Notes: generated by a model from the sequence alone, not told the origin. Shown: positions 16,692-25,532, numbered from the stretch's first letter. The stretch is 43,278 nt of DNA from Bordetella parapertussis (GCA_945872335.1 CAMBZS010000004.1:1-43278); one strand, 5' to 3'. Program-made: numbers and translations.

Positions 16692-17468
16692 TCAGCTCCC
16701 GCTGCGTCCGGCGTAGGCCGTGAGTTCGCTGGTGGCGGCCGCAAGCAACCCGGTATCGGTGCCGATCGCAAGCATGTTGTAGCCGAGCTTGCGCGCGCGG
16801 TCGATCCAGGCGCGGTCGGTCGCCATGAAACCAGCGGATTTGCCATGAGCCCGCGCGACCCGCGCGATTTTCAGCATGGCGGCATCGAACTCGGGGTGAT
16901 CGAACTGTGCCGGAATGCCCATGAAGTTGGAGAGGTCGAAGTGCCCAAGCCACAGCACATCGATGCCAGGCACCTGGGCGATGGCCTCGAGGTTGGCAAG
17001 CCCGCGTTCGGTTTCAATCTGCGCGATGACCGTGGTTCGCTGATTGGCGATCTGAATCTTCTGCCCGACATCGCCACCCAGGTAGTCGCATTGGGCAAAA
17101 CCGAATCCCGCGCCCCGTCGCCCGACTGGCGGATAGCGGCAGGCATCGACGATTTCCCTCGCCTGCTCGGCCGATTCCACCATGGGAATCATCACGCCGC
17201 GGGCGCCAATATCGAGCGCCCGGGCCAGATAGGGATATTGCCCGCGCGGCACCCGCACCATGGGTTCGATCGGCAACCCCCGGCAGGTTGAAAACAGCCA
17301 CTTGAGGGTTTCAAAGCCCAACCCTGTGTGCTCCATGTCGTAGATGACGAAGCGGCATCCGGAATTGGCCAGAATGGCGGACATGCCGGGCGAAAAGAAC
17401 TCGAAGGTCATGGCGCCGACCACGGTTTCGCCGGCGGCAAGGGGGGCCTGGAGCGGGTTGGGTTTCAT
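16692..17468 (-). CDS. HpcH/HpaI family aldolase
   Basis: This 258-residue class II (divalent-metal) aldolase makes or breaks a C-C bond next to a 2-oxoacid such as pyruvate, or glyoxylate. The catalytic His47 is in YDMEHTGLG, and Arg72 is in VRVPRG. The metal ligands are Glu152 in QIETERG and Asp178 in GHFDLSNFMG. The usual G-P-x-D-L-S is here G-H-F-D-L-S. The start at 17468 is taken from the point where family similarity begins (MKPNPLQ); the frame is open to 17585 but that part would overlap the divergent promoter. It leads the operon with the 2-hydroxyacid dehydrogenase and iorAB, and diverges from a TRAP transporter. Confidence 0.9.
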   Translation of the reverse strand: MKPNPLQAPLAAGETVVGAMTFEFFSPGMSAILANSGCRFVIYDMEHTGLGFETLKWLFSTCRGLPIEPMVRVPRGQYPYLARALDIGARGVMIPMVESAEQAREIVDACRYPPVGRRGAGFGFAQCDYLGGDVGQKIQIANQRTTVIAQIETERGLANLEAIAQVPGIDVLWLGHFDLSNFMGIPAQFDHPEFDAAMLKIARVARAHGKSAGFMATDRAWIDRARKLGYNMLAIGTDTGLLAAATSELTAYAGRSGS

Positions 17469-17516
17469 TGTTTTCCGCTTGAGTCGGTAGGAAATGACGA
17501 ATAAGCTTCCGGGCGA

Positions 17517-17534
17517 ACCCCATTTCAGAGGGGT
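17517..17534. promoter_or_regulatory. Inverted repeat in the aldolase/TRAP divergent promoter
   Basis: ACCCC (17517-17521) and GGGGT (17530-17534) flank ATTTCAGA, and the outer CGAA/TTCG bases extend the symmetry with a short bulge. It lies in the 151-base gap between the aldolase and TRAP receptor genes, where an operator would be expected. It could equally be a small hairpin in the 5' leader. No convincing -35/-10 pair was identified here. Confidence 0.25.
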
Positions 17535-17619
17535 CGGTTCGGGCAAAGGCGCGGGCGCCGTGGTGCCGCCCCGGAACCTGGACACAACTATTCAACCACA
17601 TCCGCCAGGAGACAAGATC

Positions 17620-18612
17620 ATGTTCAACAGAATTTCGGCCGCCGGACGGGGATGGCTCGTTGCTGCATCGCTTGCCGCGTTGCCCTTGGCTGCGTCGGCT
17701 CAGACCGTTCTCAAGTTCGGTTTCGGTCTTCCTACCGAGGCGCACTACGGCGTAGGCGCCGCCTATATGCAGAAGGCAGTCGCCGAGCGCATGGGCGGGC
17801 GCTACAAGATCGAATTGTTCCCCAACTTCCAGCTGGGCGGCGAGCGCGAAATGACCGAGGGTGCCCAGCTTGGCACCATCGACCTGGTCACCACCTCGAC
17901 CGGCCCGGTGGGCAATTTTGTTCCCGACACGCTGATCACCGATATCCCCTTCCTGTTTCGCGACTACGCACATGCCCGGGGCGTGCTCGACGGTCCGATC
18001 GGTCAGGCGATTCTCGACAAATGTCCGTCCAAGGGACTGGTCTGCCTTGCCTGGTCTGAAAACGGTTTCCGCCACATGACGAACAACCGTCGCGAGGTGA
18101 AGTCGCCTGCGGATGCCAAGGGTCTGAAGATCCGCACGATGGAAAATCAGGTGCATATGACGGCCTTCCGCACGCTGGGCGCGCTGCCTACGCCCATGGC
18201 CTTTCCCGAGCTGTTCAGCGCGCTTCAGCAAGGGACGGTAGACGGCCAGGAAAATCCCATCGGCGTGATTGTCTCGGCCAAGTTCGTCCAGGTTCAAAAG
18301 CACCTCACGCTCTCCGGCCACCTCTATTCGCCCGCCCTGGTGCTGATGTCGCCCGCGGCTTACAACAAGATGTCGCCCGATGACCGCAAGCTGATCGTTC
18401 AGATTGCCCGGGAAGGGGCGGTGGTGTCGCGTCAGCGGGTTGAGCAACTCGAGCGTGAGGGGGTGGAGTCGCTGAAGGCTGCGGGGATGCAGATCCGTGC
18501 GCTCAGCCCTGACGAGAAGGCTGCGTTCCAGAACTCGCTCGCGCCGGCTTACGCCGAATACGCGAAGCGTTTCGGCCAGGCCAACATCGACGCCATCCGC
18601 AACGCGAAGTAA
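17620..18612 (+). CDS. TRAP transporter periplasmic receptor (DctP family)
   Basis: This 330-residue periplasmic solute-binding protein has a signal peptide (FNRISAAGRGWLVAASLAAL ... ASA-QT). The mature part begins VLKFGFGLPTEAHYGVGAAY. The family core includes SPADAKGLKIRTMENQVHMT (with the ligand-gripping Arg), PTPMAFPELFSALQQGTVDG and QENP. This is the standard DctP pocket, unlike the receptor at 7377-8375. Start 17620 has AGGAGA just upstream, and the signal peptide follows at once. A hairpin separates it from the membrane subunits. The divergent aldolase operon probably metabolises what it imports. Confidence 0.94.
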   Translation: MFNRISAAGRGWLVAASLAALPLAASAQTVLKFGFGLPTEAHYGVGAAYMQKAVAERMGGRYKIELFPNFQLGGEREMTEGAQLGTIDLVTTSTGPVGNFVPDTLITDIPFLFRDYAHARGVLDGPIGQAILDKCPSKGLVCLAWSENGFRHMTNNRREVKSPADAKGLKIRTMENQVHMTAFRTLGALPTPMAFPELFSALQQGTVDGQENPIGVIVSAKFVQVQKHLTLSGHLYSPALVLMSPAAYNKMSPDDRKLIVQIAREGAVVSRQRVEQLEREGVESLKAAGMQIRALSPDEKAAFQNSLAPAYAEYAKRFGQANIDAIRNAK

Positions 18613-18636
18613 GGGCTGCGCTCGCGCGCGGCCTGT

Positions 18637-18668
18637 CCGGCGCAACCCCTAAGGCTGGGGTGCGCCGG
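18637..18668 (+). other. Strong intercistronic hairpin between receptor and permease genes
   Basis: CCGGCGC (18637-18643) plus ACCCC (18645-18649) pair with GGGGT (18657-18661) plus GCGCCGG (18662-18668). The single A at 18644 is bulged and the loop is TAAGGCT. This 12-bp stem lies in the 86-base gap between the receptor stop and the dctQ start. No T-run follows, so it is unlikely to be a full terminator. Comparable hairpins after binding-protein genes are known to protect the upstream message and give excess receptor over membrane subunits. That role is inferred here. Confidence 0.6.
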
Positions 18669-18698
18669 CTTGCGCTGCGCTCAACTGGAGGGCTCATC

Positions 18699-19193
18699 GT
18701 GCGGCAGTGGATTCTCGCAGCCGACCGGGTGGTCGGTCGGTTCGTTCTTGCCCTGGCGTGCATCACGCTCGCCATCGCTGCGCTCTGCGGCGGCTATCAG
18801 ATCATCGCCCGCTTCGTGCTGCAGGAACCCTCCACCTGGACGGAGGTGCTTACCCGGACGCTCATGATCTGGAGCGTATTCCTGGGGCTCAGCGCAGCGC
18901 TGCGCGGCGGGGCGTTGCTGTCGGTTGATCTGCTCTACCGAACAGTGGCAAAAACGAAGTACCTGCCGGTTCTTCACTTTTCGATCACTGCGGTCACCAT
19001 GCTGTTTCTGCTGGTGGTGGTCTGGTACGGCTGGGACGTGGTGTACCGGGTGCGCTTTCAGAACCTGGCCGGGCTTGAGATCCCCATTTCATGGGCCTAC
19101 GCAGCCATTCCGGTGGGCGCCATGTTCGGGGTGCTGGGGTTGCTCGCGAACTACCTGGATCCCAGGCGCGGCGAGCTCGAAACGCAGCAGTAA
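18699..19193 (+). CDS. TRAP transporter small permease (DctQ family)
   Basis: This 164-residue protein has four predicted membrane helices, with the DctQ signature STWTEVLTRTLMIWSVFLGL (about 45-64). The GTG at 18699 is chosen because GGAGG at 18687-18691 is seven bases upstream; the in-frame ATG at 18660 falls inside the intercistronic hairpin. The RGGALLSVDLLY segment stands where other DctQ proteins have G-H-I-x-V-D. It precedes dctM by 27 bases and forms the inner-membrane complex with it. Confidence 0.92.
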   Translation: MRQWILAADRVVGRFVLALACITLAIAALCGGYQIIARFVLQEPSTWTEVLTRTLMIWSVFLGLSAALRGGALLSVDLLYRTVAKTKYLPVLHFSITAVTMLFLLVVVWYGWDVVYRVRFQNLAGLEIPISWAYAAIPVGAMFGVLGLLANYLDPRRGELETQQ

Positions 19194-19220
19194 TTCACTG
19201 ACTTACCAGGAGCGGCGCTC

Positions 19221-20498
19221 ATGGTTCCGGCAATCTTCACCATTTTCCTCGCGCTGCTTGCGCTCAGCGTACCGGTTGCGGTGGCGATCGGTCTCGCCTC
19301 CATTGCCGGCATTCAATTTTTCTCCAACATGCCGATGCTGGAGTCGGCCCGGCAACTCTTCACCTCGATCGACAAGTTCCCGCTGGTGGCGATTCCCTTC
19401 TTCATCCTGTCGGGAAATCTCATGGAGGCGGGCGGCATTTCCGAGCGCCTGGTGAATCTGGCGCGAGCCCTGGTGGGTGGCGTGCAGGGCGGGCTTGCGA
19501 TGAGTTGCGTGCTCACCTGCATGATCTTCGCGGCGGTGTCGGGGTCCAGTGTGGCCACCACCTTTGCCATTGGCGCGATCCTCATTCCGGCGATGGTTCG
19601 CTATGGCTACCCGGTTCAGCGCGCGGCGGCGCTTCAGGCCTCGTCGGCTGAACTCGGCGTGATCATTCCCCCTTCCATCCCGATGATTCTCTACGGGGTA
19701 TCTGCCGAGGTGTCGGTGGGCGAGATGTTCATCGCCGGGTTCGGTCCGGGACTTCTGATCGGTGGCGCGCTGATCCTGTTCATCTTCGTCTGGTGCAAGG
19801 TCACCGGACATGGCAAGCGTGACGGCGAGGGCCGGTTGGAACTGGCGGTGGCTTTCAGGCAGGCGAGTCTCGCGCTCCTCATGCCGGTGGTGGTGCTGGG
19901 CGGTATTTACGGCGGCGTATTCACCCCTACCGAGGCGTCAGTCACTGCGGTGTTTTACGCGCTGATCGTCGGCATGTTCGTCTATCGAAAAATCGGCTGG
20001 CAGGATCTGGTGCGCGCGCTCAAGAAAACGGTGGTGTCCACCACGGTGATCATGCTGATCATCGCGACCGCAGGCCTGTTCGCGTTCCTCATCACGCGCG
20101 CGGGCGTGCCCGCTGCAGTCGGCAACTGGGTCGCGGCAAATTTTGATGGCCCGATTGCCTATCTGATCGGGGTGAATGCGTTCCTGTTCGTGATCGGCAT
20201 GTTCATCGAGACCGGTGCTGCGATTGTGGTGCTCGCGCCGATCCTGGCCCCGGTCGCCATTCAGTTCGGGATTGATCCCGTGCACTTCGGCATCATCATG
20301 GTGGTGAACCTGGCGCTTGGCATGATCACGCCGCCGTTCGGTGTGAACCTGTTTGCGGCCTGTACGGTCGCGAAGATCTCGTACGACGAGATCATCCCGC
20401 CTATCATGCCGTACGTGGCGGTGGTGGTGGCCTGCCTGGCGGTGATCACGTTCGTGCCCGAACTGAGTCTGTGGCTGCGCGATCTGGTGTATCGCTAG
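19221..20498 (+). CDS. TRAP transporter large permease (DctM family)
   Basis: This 425-residue membrane protein is the transport channel of the second TRAP system. AGGAG lies upstream of its ATG. Diagnostic segments are PFFILSGNLMEAGGISERL, CMIFAAVSGSSVATTFAIG, AELGVIIPPSIPMILYG and the C-terminal NLALGMITPPFGVNLFAA. It ends the operon and converges with the czcA-like gene after 25 bases. Together with 17620-18612 and 18699-19193 it makes a complete P-Q-M transporter, driven by an ion gradient as in other TRAP systems. Confidence 0.95.
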   Translation: MVPAIFTIFLALLALSVPVAVAIGLASIAGIQFFSNMPMLESARQLFTSIDKFPLVAIPFFILSGNLMEAGGISERLVNLARALVGGVQGGLAMSCVLTCMIFAAVSGSSVATTFAIGAILIPAMVRYGYPVQRAAALQASSAELGVIIPPSIPMILYGVSAEVSVGEMFIAGFGPGLLIGGALILFIFVWCKVTGHGKRDGEGRLELAVAFRQASLALLMPVVVLGGIYGGVFTPTEASVTAVFYALIVGMFVYRKIGWQDLVRALKKTVVSTTVIMLIIATAGLFAFLITRAGVPAAVGNWVAANFDGPIAYLIGVNAFLFVIGMFIETGAAIVVLAPILAPVAIQFGIDPVHFGIIMVVNLALGMITPPFGVNLFAACTVAKISYDEIIPPIMPYVAVVVACLAVITFVPELSLWLRDLVYR

Positions 20499-20523
20499 CG
20501 GGCAGCTGCCACACGAAGCGATC

Positions 20524-23500
20524 TCACGCAGCCGGCACTTTGGCGAGGGGCGTTGCCCCTTCCGATCGACCGAACCACATTGCATAAAGCACGGGCAGCA
20601 CGAGCAGAGTGAGTAGTGTGGCCGAGGCCAGTCCGCCAATCACCACGATGGCGAGCGGACGCTGGGTCTCAGCGCCAATCGCTGTGCTGACTGCCATGGG
20701 CAACAGCCCCAGCGCAGCGAGAAAGGCCGTCATCAGCACCGTTCGTAGCCGCTGCATTGCGCCTTCGGTGATTGCCTCGATCAGACTCATTCCGCTTGCG
20801 CGCAGCTGCTGAAACACCGAAAGCATGACCACGCCGTTCAGCACTGCCTGCCCGGACAGTGCAATGAATCCAATGGCCGCCGAGACCGACAAGGGAATGT
20901 TGAAGAGGGTCAACGCGACGAAGCCTCCGATGAGGGCAAGCGGCACATTGACCAGAATCAGCAGCGCAGCTTTCAGCGATTTGAATGCATCAAAAAGCAG
21001 CACGAAGATCAGCGCGAGCGAAAGTGGCACCACCACGCTCAGCCGTTTCATTGCGCGTTCCTGGTTTTCGAATTCACCGGACCAGCTGAGTACGTAGCCG
21101 CGCGGAATCTGAACATGGCGATCCACCCGTTGCTTCATGTCGGCAACGACTGACCCCATGTCGCGCCCGCGGATGAAAATGCCGATGGCCATGGTGCGGC
21201 GACCGGCCTCCCGCGCAATATTCATCGCGCCCCCGGCTTCCCGCAGGGTTGCAACCGCCGACAGTGCCACGTAGCCGCCATCGGGGGTAGGGATGGGAAT
21301 ATTGGCGAGCTGCGATAGCGATCGCTGGCTTGGCGCCAAGCGAACCGCGAGTCCGAACCGGCGCTCGCCCTCCCAGATGCTGGTGACCGGCCGCCCGGCG
21401 AGTGCGGCTTCGATCACATCCTGAATGTCCGCTACGTTGAGTCCGTAGCGACCCACGCGGTCCCGGTCGATTTCGATCAGCAACTGAGGCAGTTCGCCTA
21501 GCCGATCGATTTCCGCCCGATACACCCCCTGAACCTGCTTCACCTCGTGCTCGATCGCCTGCATGGCGCTGCGAAGCACGGCCAGATCGTCGCCGGCAAG
21601 CTTGATCACGATCTGGCCGTCGATCTGCGAGATGGACTCGAGCACGTTGTCTCGAATCGGCTGCGAGAAAGTGGGCTCCATGCCTGGAATGGATTGCACC
21701 GCACGTTCCAGTTCTTCAAGGAGCCGCTCGCGCGTGAGGCCTCGCCGCCATTCCTCGGGTGGCTTCAGGTCAACAAACATTTCCGCCATCGCGATGGTTT
21801 TCGGATCGGTGCCGTCCTCGGGCTTTCCCGCCTTTGAAACAACGGTGCGAACTTCCGGAATGCGGCGCATTGCCGATCTAAGCTGATGGAGTACCGCCTG
21901 CGCTTCCTCGATGGATACGCTGGCCGGCAGGCGCACGTTGACCCAGAGCGTGCCCTCGTTCAGTTCGGGGAGAAATTCCGAGCCGAGGCGGGTGGCAACA
22001 CCCATCGCCGCCGCAAACGCAACCAGCGCCGCGATCACGACCGTTTTTCGCCAGGCAAGGGCCCAGCCAAGAACGGGGCGATAGATGCGCTTTGAGAAAG
22101 TGACCAGCCGATTGTCGTGGTGCGGTAGCCGTCGCCTTAGCATTTGTCGGGCGAGCAAGGGCAATAATGTGAGCGAAAGAATCAACGAGGTAATGAGCGC
22201 CGCCACCACCGACAACGCCATGGGCTGGAAGATTCGGCCTTCATGCCGCTCCAAAGCGAAGATCGGAATATGGGCTGCGATGATGATGAGCATCGAGAAG
22301 AGTGTGGGCCGGCCGACTTCGTTAGCGGCTGATTCAATCAGCTTGGTGCGCTCGCGCTCGCTCATGCCTTCGCCGCGCAAGGAGAGCCGATACATGATGT
22401 TTTCAATCACGATGACCGCGCCATCAACGATGATGCCGAAATCAAGCGCGCCCAGGCTCAGCAGGTTCGCGGGAATTCCCATGATCCGCAGGCCCAGGAA
22501 CGTGGCAAGGAGCGATAGCGGAATGATCATGACCACCAGCAGGCTGGCCCGCAGGTTTGACAGAAACAGATAGAGCACCAGCGCGACCAGGATGGCGCCC
22601 TCCAGCAGGTTGGTGAACACCGAGCGTAGCGTGCGCTCCATCAGCCATGTTCGGTCATAGAACGGTGCGATCTGTACGCCGGGAGGCAGTCCGCGTGCGT
22701 TCAGGTCGGCGATGCGTTGCTTCACCCGGCGCAGCACCTCGGAGGGATTTTCACCGCGGCGCATGATGACAATCCCGGTGACCACGTCGTTATCGTCGTC
22801 CTGCCCGACCGTGCCCAGGCGCGGTACTTCGCCAATTCGAACCTGTGCCACGTCAGAGACCAGAATGGGTGTGCTGTTTCGTGTGGCAATGGCGATCCGG
22901 CCAATGTCATCGGTGCTACGCAGGAGCCCGATGCCGCGAATGGTGAACTGTTGCCCGCCCTGCGAGACATAGCTCCCGCCAGCATTGGCGTTGCCGCGGC
23001 CCAGCGCCTCGAGCAGTTGCTGGTAGGTGAGCTTGTAGGCGCGCATTCGGTCGGGGTCGGGTTGAACCTCGTATTGTTTGATGGCGCCGCCCATCGCGAT
23101 GACATCGGCAACCCCAGGTACCTGTCGCAATGAGCGTTCAACCACCCAGTCTTCGATTGAACGCAACTCAATCGGGCTGTAGCCCTCGCCCCGCAGACGG
23201 TAGCGAAGTACCTCGCCGACCGGCGTGGCGTTTGGCGCGATGGTGGCTTCCACCCCCGCGGGCAGCGGCACCCCTCGCAGACGTTCATTGACTTGCTGAC
23301 GAATGATGTTGACGTTGGCGTGGTCGTCGTAGGTGATGACGTTGAACGACAGACCGAACTGCGTGTGGGAGAACAGCCGGATGGAATTGGGTAGCCCCGA
23401 AAGCGCGACCTCGATCGGGAGGGTGACCTGCTTTTCAACCTCCTCGGCTGCGGCGCCGGGGTAAAGCGCGATCACCGTGACCTGTGTATCGGTGACGTCT

Positions 23501-23616
23501 GGAAAGGCCTCAACCGGGAGTTGTCGGAAAGCGACGATGCCCGCAATGACAAAGAGCAGCGTACCGATCAGAACCAGAAGCGGCTGCTTCAGCGAATAAC
23601 GGATCAGCCGTTTCAT
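20524..23616 (-). CDS. czcA: Heavy-metal efflux RND transporter (CzcA/CusA family)
   Basis: This 1030-residue inner-membrane proton-driven pump belongs to the heavy-metal-efflux RND class. The N-terminal helix is followed by FPDVTDTQV and PGAAAEEVEKQVTLPIE, typical of CzcA. The membrane motif LDFGIIVDGAVIVIEN (391-406) contains Asp392, Asp398 and Glu405, matching the DFG-x-x-x-DG-x-x-x-x-x-EN signature of divalent-cation (Zn/Co/Cd) pumps. Twelve membrane helices and two large periplasmic loops are visible. Its start overlaps the czcB stop as ATGA. The metal cannot be named with certainty. Because the outer-membrane gene of the operon is broken, function depends on another outer-membrane channel in the cell. 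Confidence 0.93.
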   Translation of the reverse strand: MKRLIRYSLKQPLLVLIGTLLFVIAGIVAFRQLPVEAFPDVTDTQVTVIALYPGAAAEEVEKQVTLPIEVALSGLPNSIRLFSHTQFGLSFNVITYDDHANVNIIRQQVNERLRGVPLPAGVEATIAPNATPVGEVLRYRLRGEGYSPIELRSIEDWVVERSLRQVPGVADVIAMGGAIKQYEVQPDPDRMRAYKLTYQQLLEALGRGNANAGGSYVSQGGQQFTIRGIGLLRSTDDIGRIAIATRNSTPILVSDVAQVRIGEVPRLGTVGQDDDNDVVTGIVIMRRGENPSEVLRRVKQRIADLNARGLPPGVQIAPFYDRTWLMERTLRSVFTNLLEGAILVALVLYLFLSNLRASLLVVMIIPLSLLATFLGLRIMGIPANLLSLGALDFGIIVDGAVIVIENIMYRLSLRGEGMSERERTKLIESAANEVGRPTLFSMLIIIAAHIPIFALERHEGRIFQPMALSVVAALITSLILSLTLLPLLARQMLRRRLPHHDNRLVTFSKRIYRPVLGWALAWRKTVVIAALVAFAAAMGVATRLGSEFLPELNEGTLWVNVRLPASVSIEEAQAVLHQLRSAMRRIPEVRTVVSKAGKPEDGTDPKTIAMAEMFVDLKPPEEWRRGLTRERLLEELERAVQSIPGMEPTFSQPIRDNVLESISQIDGQIVIKLAGDDLAVLRSAMQAIEHEVKQVQGVYRAEIDRLGELPQLLIEIDRDRVGRYGLNVADIQDVIEAALAGRPVTSIWEGERRFGLAVRLAPSQRSLSQLANIPIPTPDGGYVALSAVATLREAGGAMNIAREAGRRTMAIGIFIRGRDMGSVVADMKQRVDRHVQIPRGYVLSWSGEFENQERAMKRLSVVVPLSLALIFVLLFDAFKSLKAALLILVNVPLALIGGFVALTLFNIPLSVSAAIGFIALSGQAVLNGVVMLSVFQQLRASGMSLIEAITEGAMQRLRTVLMTAFLAALGLLPMAVSTAIGAETQRPLAIVVIGGLASATLLTLLVLPVLYAMWFGRSEGATPLAKVPAA

Positions 23617-24800
23617 CGAGCCGCACCTCGACCCGATGTCGAGGTGCGCTCGTTGGCGTCGGCTGCGCCACGATAGATTCTGGCGAGCAGCAGCGTATTT
23701 TCGACCAGCACCTGCTCGCCGGTGCGAAGCGCGTCGCGGATCAGCACCCGCTCTGACCCGAGATAGGTGATCTCGGTTTGCCGGGGTTCGAATTCGCCCG
23801 GGTTGGGGGACACGTAGATCCAGTGCGTGTTGTCCTGGCTCACTACGGCGGAGGCTGGCACGACTGCACCCTGTCCAGGCGACTGGCTGACCCGCACCCG
23901 GCCCAGCATCTCCACCTTGAGCAAGCGGGCGGTGTTGTCGACCCGGGCTCTGACCTTGAGGGTTCGCGTGATGGGGTCGATGGCGTCACCCACTGCCATG
24001 ATCTCGGCGGGAAAGCTGCGATCAGGGTAGGCGTTGGCGATGAATTCAACGCGGCGACCTGGCGCCACCTGCGACAGATCGCCTTCGCGAACGTCAACCT
24101 GCAGCCAGAGCCGGGTGGGGTCGGTCAGCACAAACAGTGCAGTCGAGCCGGGTCCGAATTGCTCGGGACGCAGTTCCTGGCCGGGGTTGAGATTGCGTTC
24201 AACCACCACGCCGGTAATGCCCGCTGTGATCGCCAGACGCTGATTGATGGCCTCTGACCCGCCATACAGCTGCGTTCGGGCCTGCGTGCGGTCGAGTTCG
24301 GTTTGCGCGCGCAGGGCATCCGTTTCTGCCTGCTCGAGCTCCTTTCGCGCGGCGATGCCTATCGCGTGCAGATCGCGAACCCGGTCGAGCTGGCGATTTG
24401 CCTGGACGAGGTCTGCGCGGGCCCGGCTGGCATCGGCCTGCGCGACGCCAAATTCCGGAGAGGCCAGCTCGGCCAGAACCTGACCTACTGCGACGCGGCC
24501 TCCGACGTCGGCGCGAATCGCAGAGATTCTCCCAGCAAGTGCCGGATAAATGCGTTGCGTGCGGTCTTCGTCCCAGATCACCCGCGCGGGGATGTCGACG
24601 TTGACCGGGCGTGCCGGCTCGGCGGCCACGGTTTTCAGCGCACCGAGTTGCGGATGCCCGGTCGGAAAGCGCAGCGTGCTGCCCGTGAGGATAGGCCGTG
24701 GGGGCGGGGGTTGACCCGAGGGGGCATCCTGGCAGCCAGCCAGCAGGAGGGCGACAAGGGTCGCAGCAGGAATCAGGCAGATCAGGCGCTTCGAAACCAC
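23613..24800 (-). CDS. czcB: RND efflux periplasmic adaptor lipoprotein (CzcB-like)
   Basis: This 395-residue membrane-fusion protein links the RND pump to an outer-membrane channel. I chose GTG at 24800: it starts a lipoprotein signal (KRLICLIPAATLVALLLAGC) with Cys23 as the lipid-modified residue, 26 bases after the czcC remnant stop. The longer frame upstream would overlap czcC. The protein shows lipoyl/barrel-sandwich halves (GRISAIRADVGGRVAVGQVLAEL and GITGVVVERNLNPGQEL) flanking a coiled-coil hairpin (about residues 120-190), then beta-barrel and membrane-proximal domains. It overlaps czcA. No His-rich metal-binding N-terminus was seen. Confidence 0.9.
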   Translation of the reverse strand: MVSKRLICLIPAATLVALLLAGCQDAPSGQPPPPRPILTGSTLRFPTGHPQLGALKTVAAEPARPVNVDIPARVIWDEDRTQRIYPALAGRISAIRADVGGRVAVGQVLAELASPEFGVAQADASRARADLVQANRQLDRVRDLHAIGIAARKELEQAETDALRAQTELDRTQARTQLYGGSEAINQRLAITAGITGVVVERNLNPGQELRPEQFGPGSTALFVLTDPTRLWLQVDVREGDLSQVAPGRRVEFIANAYPDRSFPAEIMAVGDAIDPITRTLKVRARVDNTARLLKVEMLGRVRVSQSPGQGAVVPASAVVSQDNTHWIYVSPNPGEFEPRQTEITYLGSERVLIRDALRTGEQVLVENTLLLARIYRGAADANERTSTSGRGAAR

Positions 24801-24826
24801 GTGGCGTCCAGTGTGTGTGTCCAGCG

Positions 24827-25132
24827 TTATGGCACGACGCTCAGCGAACGCAAACGCCATTCGGTATCGGCGCGTGCTGCATCGAGCCGTGCCTGGACCG
24901 CGTCGAGTCGTACGGCCCTGAAGGTGCGACGTGCGTCGAGCAGATCGGTGAGTGAGGTGGCGCCCCGTGCGTAGGCTGCCTCGGCCCGCTCCAGAACTTC
25001 ACGGGAGCGCTCAAGAATGCGTGTCTCGATGCTGTCCAAGCGCGCAGCCGTGGCGATGCGCCGGAGGTGGAGCGACGTCAACTCGGACTCGGCGGCCACT
25101 GTTGTCTGGCTGAGTGACGCTTCGGCCCTCTG
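24827..25132 (-). pseudogene. czcC: Truncated outer-membrane efflux channel gene (czcC/TolC family), 3' fragment
   Basis: Only about the last 100 residues of an outer-membrane factor remain; the family normally has around 400 or more. The visible part runs from roughly QRAEASLSQTT through a long helix to LERAEAAYARGATSLTDLLD, the conserved C-terminal repeat motif of these channels, and ends ...TEWRLRSLSVVP. Upstream of about 25132 the similarity stops abruptly and the antisense of a histidine kinase begins. The signal peptide, beta-barrel strands and the first coiled-coil repeat are missing, so no working channel can be made. An in-frame ATG at 25195 lies within the antisense of the kinase and is not a genuine start. 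Confidence 0.8.
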
Positions 25133-25137
25133 TAAAA

Positions 25138-25532
25138 CCGATGCGCCCGTCGAGGTGCTCGGCAACGCGGCGCTGCTCGAGGGCGTGGTCAACAATCTGC
25201 TCGATAACGCCTGTCGCCACGCGTTTGGTTCGTCTCCCGGTGGGCAGCCTCAGTTGACGGTGAGCGTTGAAGCGAAAGAGGGTGGCGCTGGCACGGGAGC
25301 CAGGGTCACGCTGTCGGTGATTGACAACGGCATCGGTTTACCGGAAACGCGGCGTGCCGACATGATGCAACGTTGGCGCCGAACCTCGCGCGAGCCCATG
25401 CTGCGCGAAGGCGCGGGTCTGGGCCTTGCCATCGTGAGCGAATATGTGCGGCTTCTGGGCGCGCGACTGTCGCTTCACGCCGGGCCAGATGGCACTGGTC
25501 TGTCGGTAAGCATTGAACTCGACCGCGCCTGA
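25138..25532 (+). pseudogene. Truncated sensor histidine kinase gene, 3' fragment (HATPase domain)
   Basis: From about position 25140 the plus strand encodes the ATP-binding domain of a sensor kinase. The N box is VVNNLLDNACRHAF, the G1 box is DNGIGLP and the G2 box is GAGLGLAIVSEYVRLLGA. The sensor, membrane and HisKA (phosphoacceptor His) domains are absent. The frame is open further left to an ATG at 25017, but that stretch is the antisense of the czcC fragment. The style (MQRWRRTSRE ... EGAGLGLAIV) is that of TctE/QseC-like kinases. No response regulator gene lies nearby. It is most likely the remains of the kinase once paired with the metal-efflux operon; this is inferred from position. 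Confidence 0.8.

Noticed and set aside
17311-18645. Minus-strand open frame opposite the second TRAP receptor
   Set aside because: Antisense of a gene with signal peptide and DctP motifs; basic, compositionally biased translation.
25017-25137. N-terminal extension of the histidine kinase fragment from the ATG at 25017
   Set aside because: This stretch is the antisense of the czcC remnant and lacks HisKA or membrane sequence; it only reflects an open frame through the junction.
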